Program-made: the position numbers and the translations under genes
Shown here: piece by piece, positions 26,987-36,462 of the stretch
Layout of the letters: each line of letters begins with the position of its first letter
Numbering within the stretch: position 1 is the first letter of the stretch
The notes under the pieces: model-generated
What the model saw: only the letters and a program-made list of their open reading frames with translations
Database searches by the model: none
What the model was told of the DNA's origin: nothing
From: CAVPFA01 sp963703655
Lineage (GTDB): Bacteria; Actinomycetota; Acidimicrobiia; Acidimicrobiales; Bog-793
Length of the DNA stretch: 64,000 bases
Assembly (NCBI GenBank): GCA_963703655.1
Contig: CAVPFA010000003.1
Coordinates: 1,674,001 to 1,738,000 of the forward strand
Reading direction: 5' to 3'

Positions 26987-29815
26987 ATGACGATCTTCGG
27001 CTTCAGCATGCCCGATTACGTCGTTCTGCTGGGCGCGATCACCGGCATGACCTACGGCATACTCGCCGCCGGCCTCGTGCTCGTCTACAGGTCCAGCAAG
27101 ATCATCAATTTCGCCCACGGTGAGATCGGCGCTTTAGGCGCAGCCCTCTTGGGCCTGCTCGTCACCCGCGGGCACCTGCCGTACTGGGTCGCCTTCGTGC
27201 TGGCGTTGATCCTGTCTGCAGGCACCGGCGCGCTCACCGAGGTCATCGTGGTGAGGCGCCTCCGCAACGCTCCGACGCTCATGACGCTCGTGGCGACTTT
27301 GGGCGTTGCTGCGTTCCTTCTCCCGTTCGCGGCGCTCTTGAACGGTCAGATCGACGCAGGGGTCTCCTTTCCCCAGCCGTCGTTCTTGCCCTCGTTCAAC
27401 CTGGGGCCGCTCACGGTGACACCGGCCTACACGGGAATGCTCATCCTGACCCCGGTGATCGTCATCGCCCTGGCGATATTCCTTCGAAAGACCCGATATG
27501 GCCTGGCGATCCGGGCTGCGGCTGACGACCGCGATGCCGCCCGGGTCGCGGGAGTGTCGGCTGGGCGTATGTCGACACTGGCATGGTCGATCGCAGGCGC
27601 CATCGCCGCGTTCACGGTCATCCTCGTCCTGCCTACCATCGGCTTTGCCTCGAGCGAGTTCCTCGGCCCCGGCCTGCTGATGCGGGCTCTCACGGCGGCG
27701 GTCATCGCTGGAATGACGAACATACCCATCGCTCTCGTCGCGGGAGTCTTCATCGGAACCGCCGAGCAGGTGTTGATCTGGAACTACCCTCAAGGCGGCC
27801 AGTTCGAGGCGATCCTCTTCGTCGTCATCCTCGTGACGCTCCTCATCCGGCGGCGGCAATTCGGGCGGGCGGAAGAGAGAATCACCTGGGCCGCGGTCCA
27901 GCCCTGGGGACCACTTCCCGACTCGTTCAAGAAGGTCTGGGCGATCCGCAACCTGGGCTGGATCATGGGTGGGATCGGTCTCGTTGCGGCCTGCCTCATC
28001 CCGCTTATGGTCACGAATGCCACCTCGATCATCTTGACCTCGATCCTGGCCTTCGCGCTCGTGGGGCTGTCGGTCGGCATTATCACCGGGCTCGGAGGAC
28101 AGCTCACGCTCGGTCAATTCGCCCTTGCCGGCGTCGGCGCGACGGTCTCGTATTACGTCAGCGCGCATACCAGCTTCGTCTTCGGCTTCATCGCCGCCGG
28201 ATTCGGGGCGGCGGCCGTCTCGCTCGTCATCGGACTACCGGCGCTGCGCATCCGGGGAATCATGCTCGCCGTCATCACGCTCGGTTTCGCCCTCGCATGC
28301 GCAGATTTCTTCTTTGAACAACCGTGGATGCTCGGAGCCAGCGGTGTCGCCCCCGCCACGCCCAGCCTCGGCTCGTTCTCCTTTGACACCGGCAGGCGGT
28401 ACTACTACCTGGCGCTCGCGGTGTTCGTCATCGGCTACCTCCTCAGCCGGAACATCTGGCGTGGTGGCGTCGGCTTGAGGCTGCGGGCGCAGCGCGACAA
28501 CGAGGACGGTGCCCGCGCCTTCACTGTGCAGACCACCGCCGTCAAGCTCCAGGCCTTCGTTCTCGCCGGCTTCCTCGCCGGAATGGCGGGAGCGATGTAC
28601 GGGGGCTCGTTGTCGATCCTGCCCGGAAGCGCCTTTCCGGTGACTTCCAGCATCGATTCGACGGCCGCAGCCGTCCTGGGTGGCATCGGGCTCCTCGCCG
28701 GTCCCTTGCTCGGGGCGCTCTACATCATCGGCGTACCGCAATTCGTGCCGCTCGACAGCGCCGGGCTGGCGGCTTCCGCCGCGGGCTGGGTGTTCCTGAT
28801 TCTCTATTTCCCCGGCGGCATCGCCCGTGCCATCCAGCCCGTGCGTGACTGGGTCGTCGACCGCCTCGCGAAGCGATCCGGGCTGGATCCCGCGACCGAG
28901 CGCGCAGCCGCCATACCCGCCGCTACGGCGACGGAGTTCGACGCCCCTTCGATCCGACTCGCTACGGCCGTGCGCAAGCCCGTTGCGACAGATGCGCCGC
29001 TGCTCGAGGTAGTCGGCCTCACGAAGCGATACGGCGGCGTCACCGCCGTTGACGACGTCAGTCTCGAGGTTCATCCCGGGGAGACCCTTGGCCTGATCGG
29101 CCCGAACGGAGCGGGCAAGACGACGCTCCTGGAGATGATCGGCGGGTTCGTGCCGCCCGACTCCGGCAGGGTTAGTTTCGAGGGTGCCGACGTGAGCTCG
29201 CTCTCGGCCTCTAAGCGTGGCCGCCGGGGTCTCGTCCGATCGTTCCAGGACGCCCGGCTCTTTCCGACTCTGACGGTCCTCGAGACCGTCTGCCTGTCAC
29301 TGGAGCGCGAGTCGCCGACGCGTGTGATCCGCTCGACGCTCGGCTTTCAACGCCCCGAGCGCCGCAAGGGCGAACGGGCGATGGAGCTGATCGCGCTCAT
29401 GGGCCTCTACCCATGGAGGCACGTCCAGATCCAGCACCTCTCGACAGGTACGAGGCGCGTCACCGAGCTGGCGTGCCTTGTCGCCCTGAGCCCGTCGTTG
29501 CTGCTGCTCGACGAGCCCTCGTCGGGGATCGCGCAGAAGGAGACCGAGGCGTTGGCGGGCCTGCTCGTCGGGCTCAAGGATCGACTGGAGGTCACACTGG
29601 TCGTTGTCGAGCATGACATGCCGTTCATCATGGGAATGTCTGATCGCATCATCGCCATGGACTACGGAAGAGTGATCGCCAATGGGACCCCGGACGCCGT
29701 CAAGGGCGACGCGGCCGTGATCGAGTCCTACCTCGGACTCAACAGTGTCAGCATCCTCCGTTCATCGGCGGTGCAGGGCAACCCGCTCGCAGCCGAAGGG
29801 GCGGCCACCCCATGA
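26987..29815 (+). CDS. LivH-LivM-LivG fusion: ABC transporter permease-permease-ATPase
   Basis: A 942-residue protein joining three normally separate Liv subunits. Residues 1-300 are a LivH-type permease (KIINFAHGEIG, then AAADDRDAARVAGV). Residues 320-630 are a LivM-type permease (GLGGQLTLGQFALAGVGA). After an Ala-rich linker, residues 665-940 are a LivG-type ATPase with GPNGAGKTT near 705, Walker B LLLLDEPSSG near 838 and VVEHDM near 874. The signature is degenerate, LSTGT instead of LSGGQ. It probably imports the compound captured by the binding protein at 3,343. ATG 26987 is preferred; an in-frame GTG at 26975 is possible. Confidence 0.93.
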   Translation: MTIFGFSMPDYVVLLGAITGMTYGILAAGLVLVYRSSKIINFAHGEIGALGAALLGLLVTRGHLPYWVAFVLALILSAGTGALTEVIVVRRLRNAPTLMTLVATLGVAAFLLPFAALLNGQIDAGVSFPQPSFLPSFNLGPLTVTPAYTGMLILTPVIVIALAIFLRKTRYGLAIRAAADDRDAARVAGVSAGRMSTLAWSIAGAIAAFTVILVLPTIGFASSEFLGPGLLMRALTAAVIAGMTNIPIALVAGVFIGTAEQVLIWNYPQGGQFEAILFVVILVTLLIRRRQFGRAEERITWAAVQPWGPLPDSFKKVWAIRNLGWIMGGIGLVAACLIPLMVTNATSIILTSILAFALVGLSVGIITGLGGQLTLGQFALAGVGATVSYYVSAHTSFVFGFIAAGFGAAAVSLVIGLPALRIRGIMLAVITLGFALACADFFFEQPWMLGASGVAPATPSLGSFSFDTGRRYYYLALAVFVIGYLLSRNIWRGGVGLRLRAQRDNEDGARAFTVQTTAVKLQAFVLAGFLAGMAGAMYGGSLSILPGSAFPVTSSIDSTAAAVLGGIGLLAGPLLGALYIIGVPQFVPLDSAGLAASAAGWVFLILYFPGGIARAIQPVRDWVVDRLAKRSGLDPATERAAAIPAATATEFDAPSIRLATAVRKPVATDAPLLEVVGLTKRYGGVTAVDDVSLEVHPGETLGLIGPNGAGKTTLLEMIGGFVPPDSGRVSFEGADVSSLSASKRGRRGLVRSFQDARLFPTLTVLETVCLSLERESPTRVIRSTLGFQRPERRKGERAMELIALMGLYPWRHVQIQHLSTGTRRVTELACLVALSPSLLLLDEPSSGIAQKETEALAGLLVGLKDRLEVTLVVVEHDMPFIMGMSDRIIAMDYGRVIANGTPDAVKGDAAVIESYLGLNSVSILRSSAVQGNPLAAEGAATP

Positions 29816-30339
29816 TCCGGGGGCGTCCCGCTCTCCGAGGAGCGCTGGTGGCGGCGAGCCTGTCGCTCGTCCTGTCGTCGTGTGCCATCAGTGGCCTCGA
29901 GTTCCGTCAGGACAATCGCATCTTGATCGCGAGTCCCGCCTCGCTGTCGGTCGTCAAGGTTCCCTTCATGTTGCGGTGGACGGTCAAAGACTTCAGGTAC
30001 GGCCCCAATACGATCAAGGGCGGCAACGACTACTTCGCCGTCTTTGTCGACCGGCAGCCGATGGCACCCGGAGCAGGGTTGCGCGTGCTCGGGGATTCCA
30101 CTTGCCAGGCGACGCCGGGTTGTCCCAATGAGGCCTATCTGGAGACCAACTACGTGTTTCTCACAGCCAAGCCGGAGTTGCAGGTCACCTCGCTGCCGGA
30201 ACTCCTGCCCTCGACTACGCGCAACGGGACGAAGGAGGATCACAACATCGTCATCGTGTTGATGGACGGCAAGAATCACCGCCTCGGAGCCTCGTCTTGG
30301 GACGTCGAGTTCTTCACCCTGTTCAGCAACTCCCTATAG
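29812..30339 (+). CDS. putative lipoprotein of unknown function in the transporter operon
   Basis: A 175-residue protein whose ATG overlaps the TGA of the transporter fusion. The N-terminus MIRGRPALRGALVAASLSL leads to the lipobox LSSC with Cys near residue 24, so it is probably a lipid-anchored extracytoplasmic protein. The mature part has two further Cys (CQATPGC) that could form a disulphide, and ends in WDVEFFTLFSN. I do not recognise a family. Its place between the two transporter halves suggests an accessory role in substrate binding or assembly. Confidence 0.8.
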   Translation: MIRGRPALRGALVAASLSLVLSSCAISGLEFRQDNRILIASPASLSVVKVPFMLRWTVKDFRYGPNTIKGGNDYFAVFVDRQPMAPGAGLRVLGDSTCQATPGCPNEAYLETNYVFLTAKPELQVTSLPELLPSTTRNGTKEDHNIVIVLMDGKNHRLGASSWDVEFFTLFSNSL

Positions 30340-30350
30340 CAAGGAGCCAC

Positions 30351-32587
30351 ATGGCAGCGCCTCCCAAGAAGGCAACGCTCTCAAAAGACGCCGAGGCCGA
30401 GGTGCTCGACGCGATCGCCGAAGAGCAGGAGAGTCTCCGCGGGATATCGCGGCGACGATCGGTGTCACCGGCGACGCACGGGTCAAGACGTTTCGCCAGG
30501 AGATGCGCCACTACGGCGTAGGTTGGTATCCGCTGCTCGCCATCGGTGGCCTTGCGGTCGCGGACCAGCTCCAGCTCTACGGTTTCCAGGTGCTTGGCCC
30601 TGACATCAGCAACTCGCTGGGAATGAGCGCGGCTGCACTTGGTGCGCTGATTGCCATCAACCAGCTCGTGATCACGGTTGGTGCCTTGCCCATGGCGGCC
30701 TATACCCAGCGCAAACCGCGCCGGGCCCTGATCATCGTCACCTGCGGAGTCCTCTGGACGAGCGCGACCTTGTTCACGGGATTCGTCATCAGCGCCTGGG
30801 GGATGCTGGCGGTGCTGGTCCTCAACGGATTCGCGAGCGGATCGACCAAGACGGTGCAGCCTGCCTTCCTGATGGACTCCTATCCGCCTGGTATGCGCGT
30901 CCGTGTCCAGATGTGGCACCGGGGCGCGATCAAGGTCGGTCAGATCTTGGCGCCGCTGATGGTGGGCCTCGTGGCGACGCTGCTCGGCTACACCTGGCGG
31001 GGAGTTTTCCCTGCCATGGCCCTAGTCGCCTTCGCCACGACGCTCTTCAGCCTCGGTTTGCGGGACCCTGGGCTCGGCAAGTGGGAGGAGGAGCCCGTTC
31101 GCGAGCAAGTCCGTGAGCAGCTCGGCGGCGTGAAGGAGGAACCCGCCGCGGAGGCGCGCGACGAGAGGACCTCGCTCCGGTTCTTCGAGACGATGCGGCG
31201 ACTCATGCAGGTGCCGACTCTGCGCCGGATCTTCACCTCCTACGCCATCTTCGGGATGTGGCTCATTCCGCTCGAGACCTTCATCTTCTTCTACCTCGAG
31301 GAACAGTGGAAGATGGGCCCCGGCGCGCGGGGGCTCTTCCTCGCCGGGACGTCGGCGGTCGCGATCCCGGTGCTCCTGCTCTACAGCCGCCACAGCGAGA
31401 AGCTCTTCCAGATGGACCCGGTCAGGCTGATCTCGTTCATCGTCAAGATGGGCCTGATCATGGTCCTGAGCCTGCTGGCCGCGGTCGTTGTCCCCAGCTT
31501 CGCAGTTCTGGTGGTGGGGTTCGCGGTCACCACCGGCGCAGGAGCGGTCGTGTTCCCCTCGCTGCTCATGTTGATCATGTCGGTCGCTCCGCCCAATGCC
31601 AAGACGCACGTCACCGCCCTGAGCGCGCTCTTCTTGGACGGCGTCGGTGGGTTGGGCGGATTGGCCATACTCGGAGGCATAGACCGGCGATTCGGCATCC
31701 CGGCCGCGGTCGCCTTCCTCTCGGTCCCCGGGTGCGCGGCAGTGCTCGTGCTGCGAAGCGTCCGCAAGACGGTCAACCGCGACATCGATCGCATGCTCGA
31801 CGACATCGTCGAGACCGAGGAGGTCAAGACCCTGAAACTGCAAGGCGTGCCTCTGCCCATGCTCGCCTGCCGCCATGTCGACTTCGACTACTCGGGGGTG
31901 CAGGTACTCTTCGACGTCAACTTCGCCGTCGACGAGGGAGAGATGGTGGCGCTGCTCGGAACGAACGGGGCGGGCAAGTCGACCCTGCTCCGGGTGATCT
32001 CGGGCCTCGGTATCCCCTCTCGAGGGCGGGTGTACTGCAGCGGCGACGACATCACGTTCCTCGACCCCGAGCGAAGAGTCGGCCTCGGGATCTCGCACAT
32101 CCCAAGCGGGCGCGCCATCTTCGGATCGCTGTCGGTGGTCGACAACCTTCGCGTCTACGGCTACTCCCACGGTCGCAACCGGGCCGCAGTCGACCGCGGT
32201 GTCGACGCGGCCCTGGAGGCCTTTCCCGTCCTCGCAGTACACCGCAACCAGCAGGCCGTCACGCTCTCAGGTGGCCAGCAGCAGATGCTCGCTCTCAGCA
32301 AGGCGGTGATCGTTCCGCCACGCGTGCTGCTGATCGACGAGCTGTCCCTGGGGCTGGCTCCGATCGTCGTCGGTGCGTTGCTCGACATGGTCCGTCAGAT
32401 CAACGCGGGGGGCACGGCGATCGTGCTGGTCGAGCAGTCGGTGAACATCGCCCTTAGTCTGGTGGATCACGCCTACTTCATGGAGAAGGGGGAGATCCGA
32501 TTCGACGGCCCGTCCAACGAGCTGCTGGCGCGGCCTGACCTGTTGCGGTCGGTATTCCTCGAGGGTGCGAGCCGGGGACTGGCCTGA
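30351..32587 (+). CDS. MFS transporter-LivF ATPase fusion, frameshifted near 5' end
   Basis: A protein of about 745 residues. After a 50-residue polar N-terminus come about 12 membrane segments of major-facilitator type, with a charged central loop (EEPVREQVREQL). The C-terminal 230 residues are a LivF-type ATPase: LLGTNGAGKST, LSGGQQQM, VLLIDELSLGLAP, and LVEQ in place of an H-loop His, as usual in LivF. ATG 30351 follows AAGGAG, but its frame ends early. Adding one G at 30441-30443 joins EEQESLRG to DIAATIGVTGDARV and into the MFS part. If the shift is real, ATG 30503 could start a shorter protein. A separate LivF gene is absent here. Confidence 0.86.
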
Positions 32588-32622
32588 TCGTGCAACTCGG
32601 GTGGATCGAGTCGAGGTGAATC

Positions 32623-34098
32623 ATGCAAGCCGCTGATGTGGATCACGACAGGGTCGTGCCCGATGGAGCGCTTCTCATCGGCGACCGGTGGGCGACGACG
32701 ACTTCGGCCGGCACTGCCGTGCACGTCAATCCCGCCACGGGCGCCGCCCTCGGACCGTTCGCCCTTGCCGGGCCGGACGAGATCGACGAGGCCGTTCGTG
32801 CCGCCCGCGCCGTTCTCCCCGAATGGCGCCGGTGGACGGCCCAGCGACGGCGCGGCGTGCTGGAGAGGATCGCCTCGCTTCTCGAAGAACGCGTCCTTGA
32901 GCACAGCACGGTTCGTTCGCTCGAGGCGGGCACCCCCTTCAAGAGGCCGGCGCCGGGCAGCAGATGGCTCGCCGCCGAGTACTTCCACTACTACGCCGGC
33001 TGGGTCGACAAGCTTCAGGGCGCGACGGCGCCGGCCTACTCGGCCCGCTCGCTCGACTACTCGCTCCCGGAGCCCTACGGAGTCGTCGCGATCGTCGTCC
33101 CTTGGAACGCGCCGGTCGCGTCGGCGGCGATGAAGGTCGCACCGGCGCTTGCAGCCGGCAACTGCGTCGTGCTCAAACCGTCGGAACTGGCCCCGTTCTC
33201 GCCCCAGATCTTCGCCCGTATCTGCCTCGACGCCGGACTCCCGCCCGGGGTCGTCAGCGTGGTCACCGGCGGGCCCGAGGCCGGTGAGGCTCTGGTGTCA
33301 CACGCGGACGTGGACAAGATCAGCTTCACCGGCGGCGGGAGCACGGCTCGAATGGTGATGGAGCAGGCCGCACGCAACCTCACCCCCGTCCTGCTCGAGT
33401 TGGGTGGCAAGTCCGCCGACCTCGTGTTCGGCGACGCCGACCTCGACGCGGCCGCCGACATGGTCGCCCAGATGACGCTGCGGGCAGGCAGCGGACAAGG
33501 CTGCAACCTGCCGACCAGGATCCTGGTCGAACGAAGCGTTTATAAGGACTTCCTCGATCGAGTGGTCAAGAGAGCCTCGTCGATCGTGCTGGGCGATCCG
33601 TTCGACCCAGGTACCCAAATGGGCCCGGTCATCAACGAGGCGGCCTGCCATCGCATCTTGGGAGTGATCGAGCAGGCCGTGGCTGACGGTCTCCACCTTA
33701 TGACCGGGGGCTCGCGTGCCGGGGGGGAGCTGGCGGCGGGCTATTTCATCGAGCCGACCGTCTTCGCGGACGTCGACCCGGCGAGCCAGCTTGCGCAGCA
33801 AGAGGTCTTCGGCCCGGTCCTGGCCGTCACTCCAGTGGCCGACGAGGACGAGGCTGTCGCTGTCGCCAATGACACCAGGTTCGGACTTGCCGGTTATCTG
33901 TGGACCAACGACCTGAAACGTGCCCATCGCGTGGCCGAGGCCCTCGAGGCAGGATGGATCGGCGTCAACGGGTTCCCGCCCATGCCGCCGAATGCCCCCT
34001 TCGGAGGGAACAAGCAGAGCGGCTTCGGCCGTGAGGGTGGACTGGAGGGCCTTCTCGAATACGTGCGGACCAAGAACGTCTACATCGACCTGAATTGA
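32623..34098 (+). CDS. NAD(P)-dependent aldehyde dehydrogenase
   Basis: A 491-residue aldehyde dehydrogenase oxidising an aldehyde to a carboxylic acid. It has VPWNAP (oxyanion Asn), the FTGGGSTA cofactor loop, LELGGK with the general-base Glu near residue 259, and the nucleophile Cys in GSGQGCNLPTR near residue 294. It is 35 bases behind the MFS-LivF gene and 29 bases ahead of an SDR. Alcohol-to-acid oxidation next to an uptake system is a reasonable early step, by inference. Confidence 0.92.
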   Translation: MQAADVDHDRVVPDGALLIGDRWATTTSAGTAVHVNPATGAALGPFALAGPDEIDEAVRAARAVLPEWRRWTAQRRRGVLERIASLLEERVLEHSTVRSLEAGTPFKRPAPGSRWLAAEYFHYYAGWVDKLQGATAPAYSARSLDYSLPEPYGVVAIVVPWNAPVASAAMKVAPALAAGNCVVLKPSELAPFSPQIFARICLDAGLPPGVVSVVTGGPEAGEALVSHADVDKISFTGGGSTARMVMEQAARNLTPVLLELGGKSADLVFGDADLDAAADMVAQMTLRAGSGQGCNLPTRILVERSVYKDFLDRVVKRASSIVLGDPFDPGTQMGPVINEAACHRILGVIEQAVADGLHLMTGGSRAGGELAAGYFIEPTVFADVDPASQLAQQEVFGPVLAVTPVADEDEAVAVANDTRFGLAGYLWTNDLKRAHRVAEALEAGWIGVNGFPPMPPNAPFGGNKQSGFGREGGLEGLLEYVRTKNVYIDLN

Positions 34099-34127
34099 GC
34101 CTCGGGATCTTCACGGGAGGAGTCGCG

Positions 34128-34892
34128 ATGTCAGCGGAGTTGTCGGGCAAGGTGGCGATCGTCACGGGGGCCGCCCAGGGGATCGGGCGCGCATACGCGG
34201 AAGGGTTGGCGGAGGTGGGAGCCTCTGTGGCCGTCGCGGACATCGACCGCTCGCACGGGGAAGAGACCGTCGGACTGATCGCCGAGGCGGGTGGCAAGGG
34301 CATCTTCGTCGAGACCGACGTCGCTTCCGAGGCGAGCGTGCAGAACCTCGTGGACAGCGTTCTCGAGCATTTCGGCGGGATCGACATTCTCGTCAACAAC
34401 GCGGGGATCTGGGGGGGAGTCGAGAAGGGCCACCTGGCGGACACCTCACTCGAGTATTGGAACAGGATCATGGCTGTGAACCTCACGAGCATGTTCCTGC
34501 TGTCCAAGGCCGCCACGCCTTCGATGGTGGACCGTGGCGGCGGGGCTATCGTCAACCAGTCCTCGATCGGCGCCTACCTTGCCGGCGCCTCGATGCCCCA
34601 CTACTGCACCTCGAAGGGAGCCGTCAATGCGCTCACCAAGACCATGGCCAAGGACCTGGGTGCCCACAACATCCGCGTGAACGCGATCGCTCCCGGGTGC
34701 ATCGCGACGCCATCGACCCTCGGCCAGATCGGTGAGAAGGGACTCGAGATGTTCGTCGGCCAGCAGTGCCTGAAGCGCAGCGGGCAGGCCGAAGACCTGG
34801 TCGGCCCGCTCCTGTTCCTCGTCAGTGATCAGTCGAGGTTCGTCACCGGTCAGGTGCTCGTTGTCGACGGCGGCGTCCACATGCTTGGCTGA
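34128..34892 (+). CDS. short-chain dehydrogenase/reductase (SDR)
   Basis: A classical 254-residue SDR with TGAAQGIG near residue 13, NNAGIWGG near residue 89 and catalytic HYCTSKG near residue 158. It ends in VVDGGVHMLG. ATG 34128 follows GGGAGGAG. It is the last gene of the transporter operon and is tail-to-tail with a gamma-glutamyltransferase-like gene ending at 34908. Confidence 0.9.
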   Translation: MSAELSGKVAIVTGAAQGIGRAYAEGLAEVGASVAVADIDRSHGEETVGLIAEAGGKGIFVETDVASEASVQNLVDSVLEHFGGIDILVNNAGIWGGVEKGHLADTSLEYWNRIMAVNLTSMFLLSKAATPSMVDRGGGAIVNQSSIGAYLAGASMPHYCTSKGAVNALTKTMAKDLGAHNIRVNAIAPGCIATPSTLGQIGEKGLEMFVGQQCLKRSGQAEDLVGPLLFLVSDQSRFVTGQVLVVDGGVHMLG

Positions 34893-34907
34893 GGCCCGAA
34901 TCGGCGG

Positions 34908-36338
34908 CTAACCGAGCTCGACGACGGACCCGTCACGTCTCGGATCGGCACCGGCGCGCAGCCGCCCACCGTAGTTCGCGGCCACCTGCGCTCCCCCGTA
35001 ACCCTCCGCGCCTGTCGGCCGGCCGACCGCATCGGGATACTTCGCCGCCAACGGGTGGCCAGGCTCCAGGGCGATCTCGCCTCCGAAGAGGATCCGCATG
35101 CGAGGGGCGTCGATCGCCTCCTGCGGCTCTACGCCGTTGTCGAGGAGATGAATCATCAGCTGGACCTGCACCTGGGCCTGGACGTAGCCCCCGGCGAGGC
35201 CGACGGCGTACTCGGGCGTCCCGTGCCGGGTGACGATAGCCGGGATGGTCGTGTGCGGCGGCTTGCCTGGGCGCGGAGCGAGGCCCATGGCGAAGAACGT
35301 CGCGGCCCGGTTGTGAATCGGTCCGCCCAGCTCCGCGATTCCCAGATGCGATCCGAAGTCGGCGAAGATGCTCGTGATCATCGACGCCACGCGGCCCTCG
35401 CCGTCGATGACTGCGAGATAGGTCGTGTCCTTCGGTCCCGCCGCGGCCGGAGGCTGGCTGGGGCGGCGGTCGAGGTCGATTCCGCACTCTCGCAGCCCGT
35501 TGCGGATCGCCCCGAGGACGAGGTCGTGGTCCGAGGAATCCTCGGGCTCGATGACAGCGAGCGCGGAGAGGACTGCAGGACCCTGGGTGGGCAGGGGCAG
35601 CTCCCACACACGCGCGCCACGGAACATGGCGGACTGCGGTTGTACTGGCAGGGTCGTGTAGGCCGCCATGTCGCCGAGCGAGAGATAGCCGCCGTCGTCT
35701 TGGACGCGGGCGACGATCGCCTCAGCGATCGACCCGCGGTAGAACTCGTCCGCGCCCTCGCTCGCGAGGCGTTCCAGGAGATTGCCCAGCACCCGATTCC
35801 TCACCACCTGGCCAATTTTCAGGGGAATCCCACCTGGCGCGTAGAGAGGCCCGAGCACCGGATCCTTCGAGATCTCCGTCGCCGCCCGGGCGCTCGTCTC
35901 GGCGAGGGTGCGCCGTGCCTCGAAGCCCTCGCGCGCCAAGGCGAGGGCAGGACCCACCAACTCGGCCATGGTTCTCGTTCCGTGGCGCCGCAGCGCCTCC
36001 TCCAGCAGTCCCATCGCGCCCGGCACGGTCACTGCGCGCCCGCGCCTGACCGGGACGTTGTCGAGGCCGTCTGCGGCGAGTGCTGCCGAAGTGAGACCGG
36101 CGGGCACGGCTCCCGACCCGTCGAGCGCCTTCACGTCGCCTCCCGGTTCGGCGAAGAGCAGGAACGCGTCCCCGCCTGGGCCGCAAGCATGCGGTTCGAC
36201 CACGAACAGCACGAGCACGGTCGCCACCGCCGCGTCGACGGCATTGCCGCCCGATGCGAGGACGTCTGCCCCGGCACGCGCCGCGCGGGGATCACTTGCA
36301 GCAATCACGCCTCTCGTCATCGGATGTACGATAACCAA
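34908..36338 (-). CDS. gamma-glutamyltransferase-like Ntn hydrolase
   Basis: A 476-residue GGT-family protein. N-terminal blocks are AARAGADVLASGGNAVDAAVA and EPHACGPGGDAF. The self-processing site is probably GPKDTTY near residue 303, where the second Thr would become the N-terminal nucleophile. After it come the strand VASMITSIFADFGS and the conserved PHTTIPAIV. Relatives cleave gamma-glutamyl or acyl amide bonds. No clear signal peptide is seen. TTG 36338 is favoured by GGAGGGAGG just upstream; ATG 36320 is the alternative. Confidence 0.83.
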   Translation of the reverse strand: MVIVHPMTRGVIAASDPRAARAGADVLASGGNAVDAAVATVLVLFVVEPHACGPGGDAFLLFAEPGGDVKALDGSGAVPAGLTSAALAADGLDNVPVRRGRAVTVPGAMGLLEEALRRHGTRTMAELVGPALALAREGFEARRTLAETSARAATEISKDPVLGPLYAPGGIPLKIGQVVRNRVLGNLLERLASEGADEFYRGSIAEAIVARVQDDGGYLSLGDMAAYTTLPVQPQSAMFRGARVWELPLPTQGPAVLSALAVIEPEDSSDHDLVLGAIRNGLRECGIDLDRRPSQPPAAAGPKDTTYLAVIDGEGRVASMITSIFADFGSHLGIAELGGPIHNRAATFFAMGLAPRPGKPPHTTIPAIVTRHGTPEYAVGLAGGYVQAQVQVQLMIHLLDNGVEPQEAIDAPRMRILFGGEIALEPGHPLAAKYPDAVGRPTGAEGYGGAQVAANYGGRLRAGADPRRDGSVVELG

Positions 36339-36386
36339 CCCTCCCTCCGGCCCAAGACCCCGGCTCCGGTCTTGACGACGAGGGCA

Positions 36387-36400
36387 AGATAGAGTGTACT
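36387..36400. promoter_or_regulatory. regulon motif copy 11 (AGATAGAGTGTACT)
   Basis: Motif in the divergent gap between two GGT-like genes. TTGACG at 36372-36377, a 17-base spacer, and TGTACT at 36395-36400 form a plausible rightward promoter overlapping the motif. This is where an operator would block RNA polymerase. Confidence 0.62.
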
Positions 36401-36462
36401 ATTTTCGCTGAGCGCGGCGTGACGCCGGTGCCTGCCTCATATCGAGCGACCGAGGGACAGCG

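Noticed and set aside
27134..28168. Open frame opposite the LivHMG fusion, rich in Arg, Asp and Glu
   Set aside because: Low-complexity composition typical of antisense frames; the other strand encodes clear permease motifs.
31022..32242. Open frame opposite the MFS-LivF gene
   Set aside because: Composition and lack of motifs indicate a shadow of the coding strand.
35055..36392. Open frame on the plus strand across the GGT-like gene
   Set aside because: Antisense artefact of codon bias; no motif found.
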